This document shows, one piece after another, positions 27,310-36,302 of a stretch of 64,000 nt of DNA. Position numbers and translations under genes: made by a program. The notes beneath the pieces were generated by a model. It had not been told where the DNA came from and made no database searches. It saw nothing but the letters and a program-made list of their open reading frames with translations. The first letter of the stretch is position 1, and every line of letters starts with the position of its first letter. Source of the DNA: Algoriphagus alkaliphilus (lineage in GTDB: Bacteria > Bacteroidota > Bacteroidia > Cytophagales > Cyclobacteriaceae); the NCBI RefSeq assembly GCF_900103735.1, contig NZ_FMXE01000028.1:1-64000 (forward strand), written 5' to 3'.

Positions 27310-28020
27310 TTACTTCTTCATTCCCGGGTAAAGTGTGCTTTCCGGCAAATCCATTTTCAGATTCAGAAGGTAGTCCACCACTACGGCCACATCTACCAAA
27401 CTCATTTCCTGAATATCTGCATTTTCCCTGATTCCGGCACCCCAAGCGATTAATCCGGTTTAGATAGTCTCCATTAAAGGTTCGCTCATTGAGTTTGCCT
27501 AACACATTCAGCTCCATTTCGGCCAAAAGTCCCTTTGGAGTCTCTTTTTCCCGCATGGGTTCGATTCTGCCAAAACCTTCCTCCAAGCTCCAAAACTCGG
27601 GCAGATTGTAGTCAATCGGCGCGTGGACAGACACCGGCCAGATAAAACTGGCACTCTTCAATCCGGCTCTTCTTACTGCATCCCAAAGCGTAGGCACCTT
27701 GATCAATTCGCTTTCCCAAAACCATCTTCCGATTTGGCCGGTGGCTTCAAATGGGGCATTGTAATTAAATACCAAGATGTAAGGGAGTTCGTCCCGTGAT
27801 GATCGTGGTGTGAGAGGGATACGTAACCAATGGAAATACGCCAGTCACACCCAATTGATCTTGCTCCTGCTTTTGCCATTTCCTGAAGATTAGGGGCAGG
27901 CCATTTTTCTTCCAGGTAAAAGTCGGGACGAAAGCCGTCAATGGAGATTAAGACCACATGCTGGGCAGGCTTGGATTCCTGCGCTTGCAAAAGGCAAGGA
28001 ATTGCAAGTGCTAAAGCGAC
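27310..28020 (-). pseudogene. Decayed alkaline-phosphatase-superfamily phosphodiesterase (ectonucleotide pyrophosphatase-like)
   Basis: Pieces of one protein appear in different frames. The first is a signal-like LALAIPCLLQAQ followed by HVVLISIDGFRPDFYLEEKW and PAPNLQEMAKAGA. A shifted frame then gives GVTGVFPLVTYPSHTTIITG, the nucleophile motif of the family. A further frame carries GRWFWESELIKVPTLWDAVR and SFIWPVSVHAPIDYNLPEFW. The end reads LNLKMDLPESTLYPGMKK in yet another frame. About 235 codons remain of an expected 400 or more, so there is at least one internal deletion plus frameshifts, and no proper start codon is visible. It lies directly downstream of the TonB receptor, and the two were probably a transport-and-hydrolysis pair. 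Confidence 0.85.
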
Positions 28021-28095
28021 AGTCAGAGACAGGGTGAAGAATTCAATATTTGATTGATTTCTCTTTTATTTATTTGGATTGGAGTAAACGAAGAA

Positions 28096-28121
28096 GTCCA
28101 GCAATTCTTCGATTGCTGGAC
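28096..28121 (-). terminator. Intrinsic terminator of the TonB receptor gene
   Basis: GTCCAGCAAT and ATTGCTGGAC form a perfect 10-bp stem with a six-base loop, followed on the minus strand by TTCTTCGTTT. It is 18 bases past the receptor's stop codon and separates it from the decayed phosphodiesterase. Confidence 0.7.
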
Positions 28122-28138
28122 CCAATATTTAAGAGTAA

Positions 28139-31100
28139 TTAGAAGAAAAATCTTCCTGAGATCTGGACCTGGAAGGGAGTTCCTCCGGGATTGGCAACAC
28201 CCACATTAGGGTTGATTTGATAAACATACTCCTGTTTTTGACGATCAAAATTTCGAAGTGTCATCAAAAACTGATTACCGAGATTTTTGGAAGTTCCCCA
28301 TTCCTTGTTAAACATATTAGCTACGTTGAAAATATCGGCACCGAGCTCCAAACCAGTTCTTTTGGCGTTGTTGAAGTAGAATTTCTTAGCCGCTCTCACA
28401 TCCCAAAATCCAAAATACCCATTTTCTCCACCATTTCTTTCTGCCACCTTACCAAGGCTGTTTTCCAAATACTTCAGCGCTAAATTGTTAGGGTTTGCCA
28501 AAACTTCCCGCATGGAGGTTGCCACAGATTCAGACAATCCCGGCGTGTTTGGATCAAAAACAAAAGCAAGATCATTGGTATTGACAAAGTCTCCGTTCAC
28601 GTTTCCATTGACCACGAGAGAATAGCGGGTTCCACCAATTCCAGAATAGCGAACCCCAAAGGTAATTCCCATGAAGGTAGGTGCTGTACCATAAAGTACC
28701 ACCTTGTTTCTAAACTGACCATTGGAATAGCTCATTCTGGAAAGATCTCTTGGATCATCGATAACTGCCTGGAAAAGGGTGGCGCTGTTTGCCACGTTAC
28801 CGTTGAAGGAGGTGTTGTCCTTGGAGTCATTCCAAGTGAAGCTGGCAGTGATTTGACCATCTCTGAAATATCGATAAGTTCCGTCCAACACTACCGTGTA
28901 GGTGTTGTTTCTGCCCTCGCTGACCAATTCCAATACACGTCCGATTTGATTAATCTTTCTTCCCCTAGTCCAATCGGCGTTTCCGTTTGTTATGCTGATG
29001 GTTTCCGCCGGAACATATACTCCGCGATTTCCTTCATTCGCCAATCGGAAATACGGCTCATCGACCATGTTTCGATCCAGGTACATGTAGTTATTGCGCG
29101 CAAGAGAGGCTATAAAATTGGCTCCAATACGAAGTCTGTTGTTGATGATCTTGTTGTACATCATGTTTCCTTTATAGATAGTCGGCACTTTAAGATCTTC
29201 GCTGTTCATGTTGATCGTAGTTAGCGGAGTGACACCCGGCAGACTTAAAAGCTCTACTCCTGGAGCAGTAGAAGGATCGTTTCTGTAGGAAACAAAATTC
29301 GGAGTAGGCACGGCTGCACCGGTAATGTCCACTGCCACGATCTTGGTGCCGTCAAACTGCAAGTTGTTGACATCGGTGTAATTGTTTAAAGCTGATCCAA
29401 AAACGCCACCTCCAATTCTAATTACATCAGTCTGTTTTTGATTGATATCCCAGGTAAATTGGAACCGGGGTTGAATCTGAAAAGAGTTTGTTTTCACATC
29501 TGTTTTCAAACCCAATTCATTGAATACTGTTTGGTTGAAATTAGGAGCATTCTGATAGCCTGTATAATCTCCTCTCAAACCCAAAACCAAGCTCATACCT
29601 CTACCCAAATCCGTGTTGGACTGGGCATAAATACCCCCTCCAAAAATATTTTGTTCAACAGTAGGATCAGTCAATGCCACTTCTCTTGCGTATCGGAAGG
29701 GACGGAGATTGTCGAAGTTATCCAGACCTATGAAGAAAAATCGACCGTTGAATTCACTGGTAGCCAAGGAGGAAAGGTTGTTCAACAATAAGTCCATACC
29801 AAAGGTATAATTTGTCTTCCCTTTGTTGTAATAGAGGTTATTCACCATCTGGTAAACATGAGATTCAAAGCGCTCGGGCAAAAACCGCTGACCTCCAATT
29901 TGAATATTGGTGTTCACTATCCTGTCATTGACATTGGATTGGATATTCTGAACAATTGCTCTTGGGATATTTTCACTCGGCAGTTGAGCACTCGGTCTAC
30001 CATCATCCAAAGTGTACAGGTATTGGAGTTTCAGTTCGTTGGTGAGCTTAGGAGAAAGCACTGTACGAAGCGATGCCATCAAACTGTTGGCCTTTGAAAG
30101 ATGGTCTCCATACACTTCGTACAAGTTAATTGACGTGTTGTCATTTACTCCCTGACTGTTAAGATCCCAGGAAAAGTTATTTCTGACCGTCAATAGATTC
30201 TTGGAATTGATCTGATAGTCTAATCGGGCAAAAGCTGTGTGGGAATATCTGAGTTTGTCAAAACTTCCTGTCTGAGGTGACTCTGCCACGCCATATTTGG
30301 TTCGTGCTATCTGCAGGTACCGATCCAAAGACTGTCGGGAAACATTGAACCTGGCCTCATCCTCCGGAGTTTGCAAATCCGCAATAAACAGAGGCTGAGC
30401 ATCTCTTTGCCCGTCATATGCTATGAAATAATGGAGTTTGTCTTTAACGATTGGACCTCCCAAAGTGATTCCGTACTGTTGAATGGAAAATTCGTTATTT
30501 CTTGGATTCCCTCGGATATCGTAATTGCTCGCCAGCCAATCTGCACGGTTGAAAAAAAATGCAGAACCTTCAACCCGGTTGGTACCGGTTTTGGTCACAG
30601 CACTGATGATACCTCCCCCACTTCTCCCATTGGCTACATCATAGTCATTGGTGAGTACTTCAAATTCCCTAATTGCTTCCATGGAAATAGAGAAAGGACC
30701 CCTGTTGGTGGCACCACTGGATAATGGACTTCTATTGGTCATACCATCAATGGTATAGTTGGTGGATGAAAAAAGCTGTCCAAGTAAACTGTTTCCATTG
30801 GAAACCGGAGAAAGATCAACCAAAGAATTGAAGTTTCTTCCGTTTACGGGAAGGGTTGACATATCCCTTGCTGACACAGCTGTGGAACTGCCCAAACGGT
30901 CAATGCTATTGGCGATGGAATTTGCGACGACACTGACCTCATTAAGTTCTTGGGCTTCTTCGCTTATTACAAAGTCCAGCTTGATGATTTCCCCCTGATT
31001 CAGGGAAATTCCAGTCAAGGTTTTTGATCCATATCCCAGGTAGGTTGCGGAAACCGAGTAGTTGGTTCCGAGTGGGATTTGGGAGATAATGTAGTTGCCC

Positions 31101-31309
31101 GTTACTCCTGTCACAGTGGAAGTTGTAAATCCTGTCAGTTCATTTTTGACGAGGATTTGGGCTCCAATCAGGATTTCACCTTTTGGATCAGTTAATTTTC
31201 CCGATATCGTCGCATTGACTGCCTGAGCAAGTACTTTTTGCGGCAGCAAAATGCTGAAGAAAAGCATCAGCATTACAGATAACATGTGTGTAAAAGTTTT
31301 GAATCCCAT
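28139..31309 (-). CDS. TonB-dependent outer membrane receptor with CarboxypepD_reg-like N-terminus
   Basis: 1056 aa. The signal peptide (SVMLMLFFSILLPQKVLA) precedes a carboxypeptidase-regulatory-like domain (about 33-115, ISGKLTDPKGEILIGAQILV). The plug follows at about 125-240 (LPVNGRNFNSLVDLSP, NYTIDGMTNRSPL, RSGGGIISAVTKTGTN), then a 22-strand-type barrel ending FQVQISGRFFF. The plug wording fits the Oar-like/TonB receptor group rather than SusC, and no SusD is adjacent. The palindromic operator shared with the PhoD-like gene and the decayed phosphodiesterase next door suggest uptake of an organic phosphate compound; this is inference. Confidence 0.92.
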   Translation of the reverse strand: MGFKTFTHMLSVMLMLFFSILLPQKVLAQAVNATISGKLTDPKGEILIGAQILVKNELTGFTTSTVTGVTGNYIISQIPLGTNYSVSATYLGYGSKTLTGISLNQGEIIKLDFVISEEAQELNEVSVVANSIANSIDRLGSSTAVSARDMSTLPVNGRNFNSLVDLSPVSNGNSLLGQLFSSTNYTIDGMTNRSPLSSGATNRGPFSISMEAIREFEVLTNDYDVANGRSGGGIISAVTKTGTNRVEGSAFFFNRADWLASNYDIRGNPRNNEFSIQQYGITLGGPIVKDKLHYFIAYDGQRDAQPLFIADLQTPEDEARFNVSRQSLDRYLQIARTKYGVAESPQTGSFDKLRYSHTAFARLDYQINSKNLLTVRNNFSWDLNSQGVNDNTSINLYEVYGDHLSKANSLMASLRTVLSPKLTNELKLQYLYTLDDGRPSAQLPSENIPRAIVQNIQSNVNDRIVNTNIQIGGQRFLPERFESHVYQMVNNLYYNKGKTNYTFGMDLLLNNLSSLATSEFNGRFFFIGLDNFDNLRPFRYAREVALTDPTVEQNIFGGGIYAQSNTDLGRGMSLVLGLRGDYTGYQNAPNFNQTVFNELGLKTDVKTNSFQIQPRFQFTWDINQKQTDVIRIGGGVFGSALNNYTDVNNLQFDGTKIVAVDITGAAVPTPNFVSYRNDPSTAPGVELLSLPGVTPLTTINMNSEDLKVPTIYKGNMMYNKIINNRLRIGANFIASLARNNYMYLDRNMVDEPYFRLANEGNRGVYVPAETISITNGNADWTRGRKINQIGRVLELVSEGRNNTYTVVLDGTYRYFRDGQITASFTWNDSKDNTSFNGNVANSATLFQAVIDDPRDLSRMSYSNGQFRNKVVLYGTAPTFMGITFGVRYSGIGGTRYSLVVNGNVNGDFVNTNDLAFVFDPNTPGLSESVATSMREVLANPNNLALKYLENSLGKVAERNGGENGYFGFWDVRAAKKFYFNNAKRTGLELGADIFNVANMFNKEWGTSKNLGNQFLMTLRNFDRQKQEYVYQINPNVGVANPGGTPFQVQISGRFFF

Positions 31310-31334
31310 AGATTTTAGCAGGTTAATTATTGCT

Positions 31335-31381
31335 CAAAACTAGAGGCTCATTCAGCCTACGGCATGTTAAAAATTAACATG
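31335..31381 (-). promoter_or_regulatory. Promoter of the TonB receptor with the shared 18-bp palindrome
   Basis: On the minus strand CATGTTAATTTTTAACAT (31381-31364) is followed after 21 bp by TAGTTTTG (31342-31335), a TAnnTTTG -7 box. The start codon is 26 bases further on. The arrangement matches the one at 18600-18645 base for base in the palindrome and within one base in spacing. Confidence 0.7.
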
Positions 31382-31716
31382 GTAGCCAATCTTCACGAAA
31401 GCTTAAAAGAGGAAATAATTTGGTAAACGTATGGACAGAAATTTTTAATATGATTACACGCTATTCTGCCAGAGCAAATTTAATAACTCATTTGGGCCGG
31501 ATGTAGGGTGTCCGATGTCCGATGAAGCCTAACTCTTGGTTTTTTAGGTAATTTTAAGTCTATTCAAAAGCTACTGGCAAAGTTCCGTACATACATAATT
31601 TTTAATCGAACATTAAAGGAATGGATACCAATTAAAGACTTATTCAACTTTTAAAAAAAAATTAAGCACTCACTTTTGTCAATAATCCAAAGTAAATATT
31701 CTTTTCATTAACCCTG

Positions 31717-31724
31717 TATATTTG
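31717..31724 (+). promoter_or_regulatory. -7 promoter box of the SRPBCC gene
   Basis: TATATTTG matches TAnnTTTG and lies 19 bases before the ATG at 31744. No good -33 element was found at the expected distance. The rest of the 31382-31743 interval is AT-rich and without a gene; it contains a short tandem GTCCGAT pair near 31510. Confidence 0.5.
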
Positions 31725-31743
31725 AAATACAAACTCATCAAAA

Positions 31744-32175
31744 ATGGAAAAAGACAAGAAAACCAAAATCACTGTGCGTGCAGCAATCGATGCCTCTTTG
31801 GAAAGAGTATGGAAATTCTGGACCGACCCTGAGCATATCACACATTGGAATCATGCTTCCGACGACTGGCATACGACACATGCAAGTAACGACCTCAAAG
31901 TGGGTGGAAAATTCCTTTCACACATGGCTGCCAAAGACGGGAGTATGGGTTTTGATTTTGAAGGAACTTACACCAAAATTGAACTTCATGAATCGATAGA
32001 ATACGTCATGGCAGATGGACGTGAAGTGAAAATATCATTTTCTAAAAAGGGCAATGAAACTGTAGTGGATGAAACTTTTGATCCAGAAAACACCCATTCA
32101 ATTGAAATGCAACAAGCCGGTTGGCAAGCCATACTGGACAACTTCAGAAAGTATGTGGAATCAAAAGAAGGATAA
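31744..32175 (+). CDS. SRPBCC / AHSA1-family (START-like) protein
   Basis: 143 aa, the standard size for an AHSA1-type START-like domain. It begins KITVRAAIDASLERVWKFWT, continues DPEHITHWNHASDDWHTT and VGGKFLSHMAAKDGSMGFDF, and ends with ETFDPENTHSIEMQQAGWQ plus the C-terminal helix ILDNFRKYVES. Such proteins bind hydrophobic ligands or act as Hsp90-like co-chaperone relatives; the ligand is unknown. A decayed second copy of the same fold follows directly, so a tandem pair once existed. A TAnnTTTG box stands 19 bases upstream. Confidence 0.9.
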   Translation: MEKDKKTKITVRAAIDASLERVWKFWTDPEHITHWNHASDDWHTTHASNDLKVGGKFLSHMAAKDGSMGFDFEGTYTKIELHESIEYVMADGREVKISFSKKGNETVVDETFDPENTHSIEMQQAGWQAILDNFRKYVESKEG

Positions 32176-32177
32176 GA

Positions 32178-32334
32178 AAAATTGACTTTCAAAAAGAAAT
32201 TCAAGCTCCTGTCGACAGGGTCTAGGTAAAGATATTGGATCAGAATCAATATAAAGACTGGACTTGTCCTTGCACCTATTTCAAGGATCCAATCAAAAAC
32301 TATAGCAATGCTGGGGGCATTCTTTAAAAAGCTT
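32178..32334 (+). pseudogene. Fragment of a second SRPBCC-family gene
   Basis: Directly after the intact gene, the + strand reads KIDFQKEIQAPVDRV, a TAG stop, then VKILDQNQYKDWTCPCTYFK and DPIKNYSNAGGIL before a TAA. The pattern of APVDRVW...Y..WT is the N-terminal third of an SRPBCC domain, with the Trp codon after DRV apparently turned into a stop. No start codon and no remaining two thirds are present. The end is cut by the convergent barrel gene. Confidence 0.7.
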
Positions 32335-33454
32335 CCCCGATAAACAGGTAAAACCCTGATCCTTCCCGGGTAAATGCCACATCAAATCGGGTGTAGATGT
32401 CCTTTTTGGGGAAAAGTAAAAATCGTAAACCTCCTCCTGCCGACCAGACCATTTTATTGATCGATTCCAGCGATAATTCAGGAAACACGGTTCCAGATCC
32501 TGCAAATACAGCAGCTCCGATTCTTTTGGAAAATCCCAATGGCAGTGGCAACATTCTGAATTCCAGCTGCGTGGCCAGTTGGTTTCGGTCTCTGAATCGC
32601 CCAAGATAATACCCCCGCATCATGCTGTCCCCACCCAACAGAGACAAATGATTAAAGGGGACATTGCCTGAGTAAAACTGACCGATGGCCTGCCAAGCCA
32701 AGACTCCATTTTTACCGACAGGTCTAAAAATCCGTGTATCCATCAATACAGCATTGAATCCATAGGTACTTAGCACAGAGGAATAGTTGAGAAAGGCCAG
32801 TTCTGCAAAGTGCCCGTTTCGCACATTCAGGACGTTGTGCCGGTCATCATAGACCACCCCTACCCCCAGGCCAAAATTAGTCGACCCCTCAGATCCTACA
32901 GGCAATGGAAAATCGAAAGCTTCACTGGATGGGATAAAATCAACGCTGGCCATCCGCTGAAAATCCGCCTCTATACCGAAATACAAATTGGGGCGAAGTT
33001 CCCGAAGCACCCGCTCTTTGATCAGGATCTGATTGGCTTCTACCAAGGCAAGGTAATCCCTAGGTGAATCAATCCCGATCCCGTGATACTTCAGTGGAAA
33101 ACTTTGAAATCGCAGCCTCCCCAAAAAAAACCATTTGTCTTGGTCAGAATAGATAGCATGGTCAAACCAAAAACCATATTGGCTTTGCAGCGTGAAAAAG
33201 GTAAATCCATTGATTTCACTGAGCCTATTGGTTGTGTCACGCTTGGCATAATACACCAAAAGCGAAGAAAACCCTAATTCCCAGCTCGTCTCCGGTGCAT
33301 AAGCCACTGTAGGGTACACCAAAAACTGCGGCTTGCTTATATCGGAGGTATCATTGATAAGTTTGTCAAAATACCTTCTGACCAAACTTTGAGAAATCGC
33401 CAGACCTGATTGAAACCCAAAAATCAGGATGAATATTAATTTCTTTGACGACAT
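32324..33454 (-). CDS. BamA/TamA-like outer membrane beta-barrel protein (surface antigen D15 type)
   Basis: 376 aa from the ATG at 33452-33454 (MSSKKLIFILIFGFQSGLAI signal); a longer frame adds 19 residues before the signal. No POTRA domains are present. The sequence is mostly amphipathic strands (FLVYPTVAYAPETSWELGFS, GLGVGVVYDDRHNVLNVRNG, LLGGDSMMRGYYLGRFRDRN, LRFLLFPKKDIYTRFDVAFT), with the GGxxxxRGY..GR(F/Y)RD motif typical of the BamA superfamily barrel. It therefore resembles POTRA-less barrels of Bacteroidota, whose substrates are unknown. It stands alone, convergent with the SRPBCC remnant. Confidence 0.82.
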   Translation of the reverse strand: MSSKKLIFILIFGFQSGLAISQSLVRRYFDKLINDTSDISKPQFLVYPTVAYAPETSWELGFSSLLVYYAKRDTTNRLSEINGFTFFTLQSQYGFWFDHAIYSDQDKWFFLGRLRFQSFPLKYHGIGIDSPRDYLALVEANQILIKERVLRELRPNLYFGIEADFQRMASVDFIPSSEAFDFPLPVGSEGSTNFGLGVGVVYDDRHNVLNVRNGHFAELAFLNYSSVLSTYGFNAVLMDTRIFRPVGKNGVLAWQAIGQFYSGNVPFNHLSLLGGDSMMRGYYLGRFRDRNQLATQLEFRMLPLPLGFSKRIGAAVFAGSGTVFPELSLESINKMVWSAGGGLRFLLFPKKDIYTRFDVAFTREGSGFYLFIGEAF

Positions 33455-33657
33455 GTTATTTTTTAAACGAATAAATTTTATATAGTTTGACAAATCTCGA
33501 CTTTTCTGCAAAATATCTAACCCAACCTATTACTGCTTTTAAGACGTGGTTGTGACAAATAGTATGGATTGTTCGGATTTGCCTGATGAAATTTATAATA
33601 CTCCCCAAAATTCAGACCAGAGGTTAGGTTAAAAAAACATCCTAACTTAACTCTGAA

Positions 33658-34125
33658 ATGAAGAAGCAAACACGACGAAAATTCACTCCCGAATTCAAGG
33701 CAAAAGTAGCCTTAGAAGCAGTCAAGAATCAACAAACCCTAGCAGAGCTTGGGCTCAAGTTTGAGCTGAGTCCTGTAATCATCTCCAAATGGAAAGGCGA
33801 ATTTCTTGAAAACATGTCCAGTGTTTTTGAAAAAGGCATGAAAAATGGAGAAGAACAAGGCCCAGATGTGGACGGGCTATACGCTCAGATCGGCAAACTA
33901 AAAGTCGAGAACGAGTTTTTAAAAAAAAGTTGCAAGAAACTGGGGATATGAAAGGGCGCATCAACCTGATCGAACCTCATTCAGCTACCTTATCTATTCG
34001 AGCGCAATGCAGTGTGCTGGGTGTCTCCAGAAGCAATTTGTACTACAAACCAAAAGAGGAGAAAGCTGGAAATCCGGAAATGATGTTGCTCATGGACAAG
34101 CATCTGATAAATCATCCCACCTAAG
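33658..34125 (+). mobile_element. IS3-family insertion sequence remnant (orfA intact, orfB truncated)
   Basis: orfA at 33658-33951 encodes 97 aa (KKQTRRKFTPEFKAKVALEA), a Tnp_1/HTH transposase N-subunit with a leucine-zipper-like end (IGKLKVENEFLKKSCKKLGI). orfB begins near 33930 in another frame, overlapping orfA as usual for IS3 elements expressed by -1 frameshift. Its N-terminal LSIRAQCSVLGVSRSNLYYK region is clear, but the frame stops at a TAA after HLINHPT, where homologues read TYGV, and the DDE core is missing downstream. The element is inactive. Terminal inverted repeats could not be fixed. Confidence 0.85.
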
Positions 34126-34314
34126 GGGTGAACTCGATGGTGTATTTAAGTTTAAAATTTAATGAAGATCAATTCTGCTACGGGTATTTACCAGATGGAT
34201 TTAGATTTTGGTGACTAATAGTGAGAATTCGGGGAATCTCACCCTTTTGTCAGTGATAAATTTTCAAACTCATCCCGATAACCATCGGGATAATTTTCAA
34301 GTAACTTGACCTTT

Positions 34315-34414
34315 GAACATTGGTAATTGTACATTTATAATTGTTAATGCCCATTGATAATTGTTCATTGGTCATTGACCATTGTCCATTGGTAATTGCT
34401 CATTGAGCATTGTT
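34315..34414. repeat. Tandem heptanucleotide array, ATTG type
   Basis: Units of exactly 7 bp such as CATTGGT, CATTGAC, CATTGTC and CATTGAG run in tandem; the first half is more degenerate. The right end overlaps the last codons of the gene at 34400-35044, so that gene's final INNAQ and stop codon are made of array sequence. The preceding 34126-34314 holds no gene, only a TCCCGATAACCATCGGGA palindrome near 34272. Confidence 0.75.
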
Positions 34415-35044
34415 AATTTTTAAAAGCCCCACCACAAAAAAGCCATATTGAATGATGTTGGCGAGAACACGGATGGACCAAATTCCTCTTCCGATTGCGG
34501 TGTAGCTAAGCATATCTACAAAGAAAGAGCTGAAACAGTAAATGAAGATCCCCGAAAGAATCCAAAACCAGGAATACCTCAAAATCTCTCCCCTCTTCTC
34601 TGCAATTCGAAGCAAAGCGAATGCGGAAAGAAAAGAGGATGTCACTAGAAAAAAGGAATGGATGAAAGCAAAGAATGTATTATTTGGAATGGAAATCACA
34701 ATTCTCAAAATAAACTCTGTAATAAACATCCCCGAAAAGCCAATTAAAAGGATATTTCTCCACTTGTTCCTTTTATTGAATTCCAAAAAATAAAAGCAAA
34801 TCCAGACAAAGAACAGGGCTTCAAACCAGAGGTAAAAGAGCTGAAAAATTCCGTGATAATTGAATAAATCATGTGGCAGAAAATAATAGATAATCAACCC
34901 AAACCCATCCACCAAAGCCCCAAATAACAGAAATACAAAAAACAGGCGAAATTTGATTTCGCCTGTTTTTAGCTTAACCAGCGCGAAAAGTAAGGGTATC
35001 CAAATCGCTAGAGAAGAAAATGTCTGGAGTTGAACTGGTGTCAA
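34400..35044 (-). CDS. Polytopic membrane protein of unknown function
   Basis: 214 aa with about seven hydrophobic segments (for example LAIWIPLLFALV, LFFVFLLFGALVDGFGLIIY, LFYLWFEALFFVWICFYFL, SWFWILSGIFIYCFSSFF, IIQYGFFVVGLL). No family is recognised. The only usable start is TTG at 35042-35044, since a TGA closes the frame nine bases upstream. It follows the gene at 35056 by 11 bases, so the two look co-transcribed. The last five codons and the stop come from the heptad array. A perfect terminator-like palindrome lies inside the 5' part of the gene (34937-34970). Confidence 0.6.
   Translation of the reverse strand: MTPVQLQTFSSLAIWIPLLFALVKLKTGEIKFRLFFVFLLFGALVDGFGLIIYYFLPHDLFNYHGIFQLFYLWFEALFFVWICFYFLEFNKRNKWRNILLIGFSGMFITEFILRIVISIPNNTFFAFIHSFFLVTSSFLSAFALLRIAEKRGEILRYSWFWILSGIFIYCFSSFFVDMLSYTAIGRGIWSIRVLANIIQYGFFVVGLLKINNAQ
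34937..34970. promoter_or_regulatory. Terminator-like perfect stem-loop inside a coding region
   Basis: AACAGGCGAAAT and ATTTCGCCTGTT, extended by A and T runs, form about 15 perfect base pairs around a TTG loop. A runs lie on one side and T runs on the other, so the structure looks like a bidirectional intrinsic terminator. It lies about 25-35 codons into the membrane protein gene, encoding KLKTGEIKFRLFF. It may reduce read-through into the rest of the gene. Confidence 0.55.
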
Positions 35045-35055
35045 AATTATTCAAT

Positions 35056-35805
35056 TTATGTACTTGGCGGCCAGGAGTATTGGAGGAGCATTACTTCATT
35101 AAATTTTTCTATATGCTCCACTGAGCAATCTTCTTTTTTCAAATTTGATCCATCTGGTTTACAAGGCGCTAGTATTATCCTGATTCTCTGCCCACTAAAG
35201 TACTCCACGTTGGAATATCCTAAATAATATCGAATATGGGTAATTTCTCCCTGCGCAAAGAACTGCTTAAAATAGGGACTTCCTTTGCCATACTTGGTTG
35301 AAAAATATGCAAAGGGATAATTGACGTGACTTGAAAAATTTGAGCGAAACTGGTTCCTCATGTTATTAACATTTCGAGATCCCACATATTCAAAATTTTG
35401 AGGATTTATCGGAGGTTCATTTTGGATATCATTAAGGATATCCGCTTTCGAAGCTTGGCTACTATAATCTTTTTTGATTAAATCTTTGACAATGCGCAAC
35501 CCTCTCCCATGAACCGGAGGTCGATTAGGCGTTAAGCCGGAAAGCCAAGCAGGATTATTCTGATATGCCTCCCTTATTTTTTGGATGGCCAAAATTGGTT
35601 TTCGGGTGGAACCGGTATTACAAAACCAGAAAAGGATTCCATTCACATCATCTTCACTGACCCACTCTTCCAGTTGCTTGGCGTTAAATACTCCGGAAAT
35701 AAACCCATCCATTTGAACAAAAACCTCGCTTTTAACCATATCCAAAAGATATTCCGCAGCTTGTGAATACCCGATAGGTTCAATAAACTTTTCATTAAAA
35801 TCCAT
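35056..35805 (-). CDS. Conserved-looking protein of unknown function
   Basis: 249 aa, soluble, without signal or membrane segments. The N-terminal part (about 1-90) is helical and polar (EPIGYSQAAEYLLDMVKSEV); the second half contains NNMRNQFRSNFSSHVNYPFA, YFSTKYGKGSPYFKQFF and YFSGQRIRIILAPCKPDGSN. No family or catalytic motif is recognised. Its ATG is at 35803-35805. It is followed after 11 bases by the seven-TM protein, so this is probably a two-gene unit with one soluble and one membrane member. Confidence 0.6.
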   Translation of the reverse strand: MDFNEKFIEPIGYSQAAEYLLDMVKSEVFVQMDGFISGVFNAKQLEEWVSEDDVNGILFWFCNTGSTRKPILAIQKIREAYQNNPAWLSGLTPNRPPVHGRGLRIVKDLIKKDYSSQASKADILNDIQNEPPINPQNFEYVGSRNVNNMRNQFRSNFSSHVNYPFAYFSTKYGKGSPYFKQFFAQGEITHIRYYLGYSNVEYFSGQRIRIILAPCKPDGSNLKKEDCSVEHIEKFNEVMLLQYSWPPST

Positions 35806-36194
35806 ATACTTTTTGAATTAACTATTTAAAATAAGATTGCTCAATTCAAATCCCCCCCACCCCCTTTGGTAAAGGGGGAGTTGGTCAAAAGCGGCATCAT
35901 ACCTTCACTAGATTAAATATTTGAAAGTTTGAGAACACTTATGTTTCTTAAATTATGACGAAAAAAATACCGCCGGATCTTTTGCTTAATCACCCCTGAT
36001 CAAAAGTCTTTACCGGTTGGTTCGTCGGTCAGGCCAAGCCGATGATCACCCTGTTCATCTGCCTTTGCCAAAAACATGACCAAAGATCAATACCTCAACT
36101 AATTTTTCTAAGTAAAAATCAGATTTTGGTCGGAAAGACTTTGATTTCGGTTCCGTTTGAACCGATTTTGGTACTTACTTTTTTTACAATTTTT

Positions 36195-36302
36195 CAATCT
36201 TCCAATCTTCTAATCTTCCAATTCAGTAATTAGATCGCTTCAGATCGTTCGTTCTTACCCTCGCGATGACACATCGGTCATCCGTCATCCAACATCGGTC
36301 AT
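36195..36302. repeat. Short-period tandem repeats (8-bp and 7-bp units)
   Basis: CAATCTTC-type 8-bp units run from 36195 to 36223, and CATCGGT/CATCCGT-type 7-bp units from 36272 to 36302, the latter overlapping the stop codon of the LytTR gene. The remaining gap from 35806 holds a C-rich hairpin (CCCCCTTTGG...AAAGGGGG near 35860) and no gene. Confidence 0.65.
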
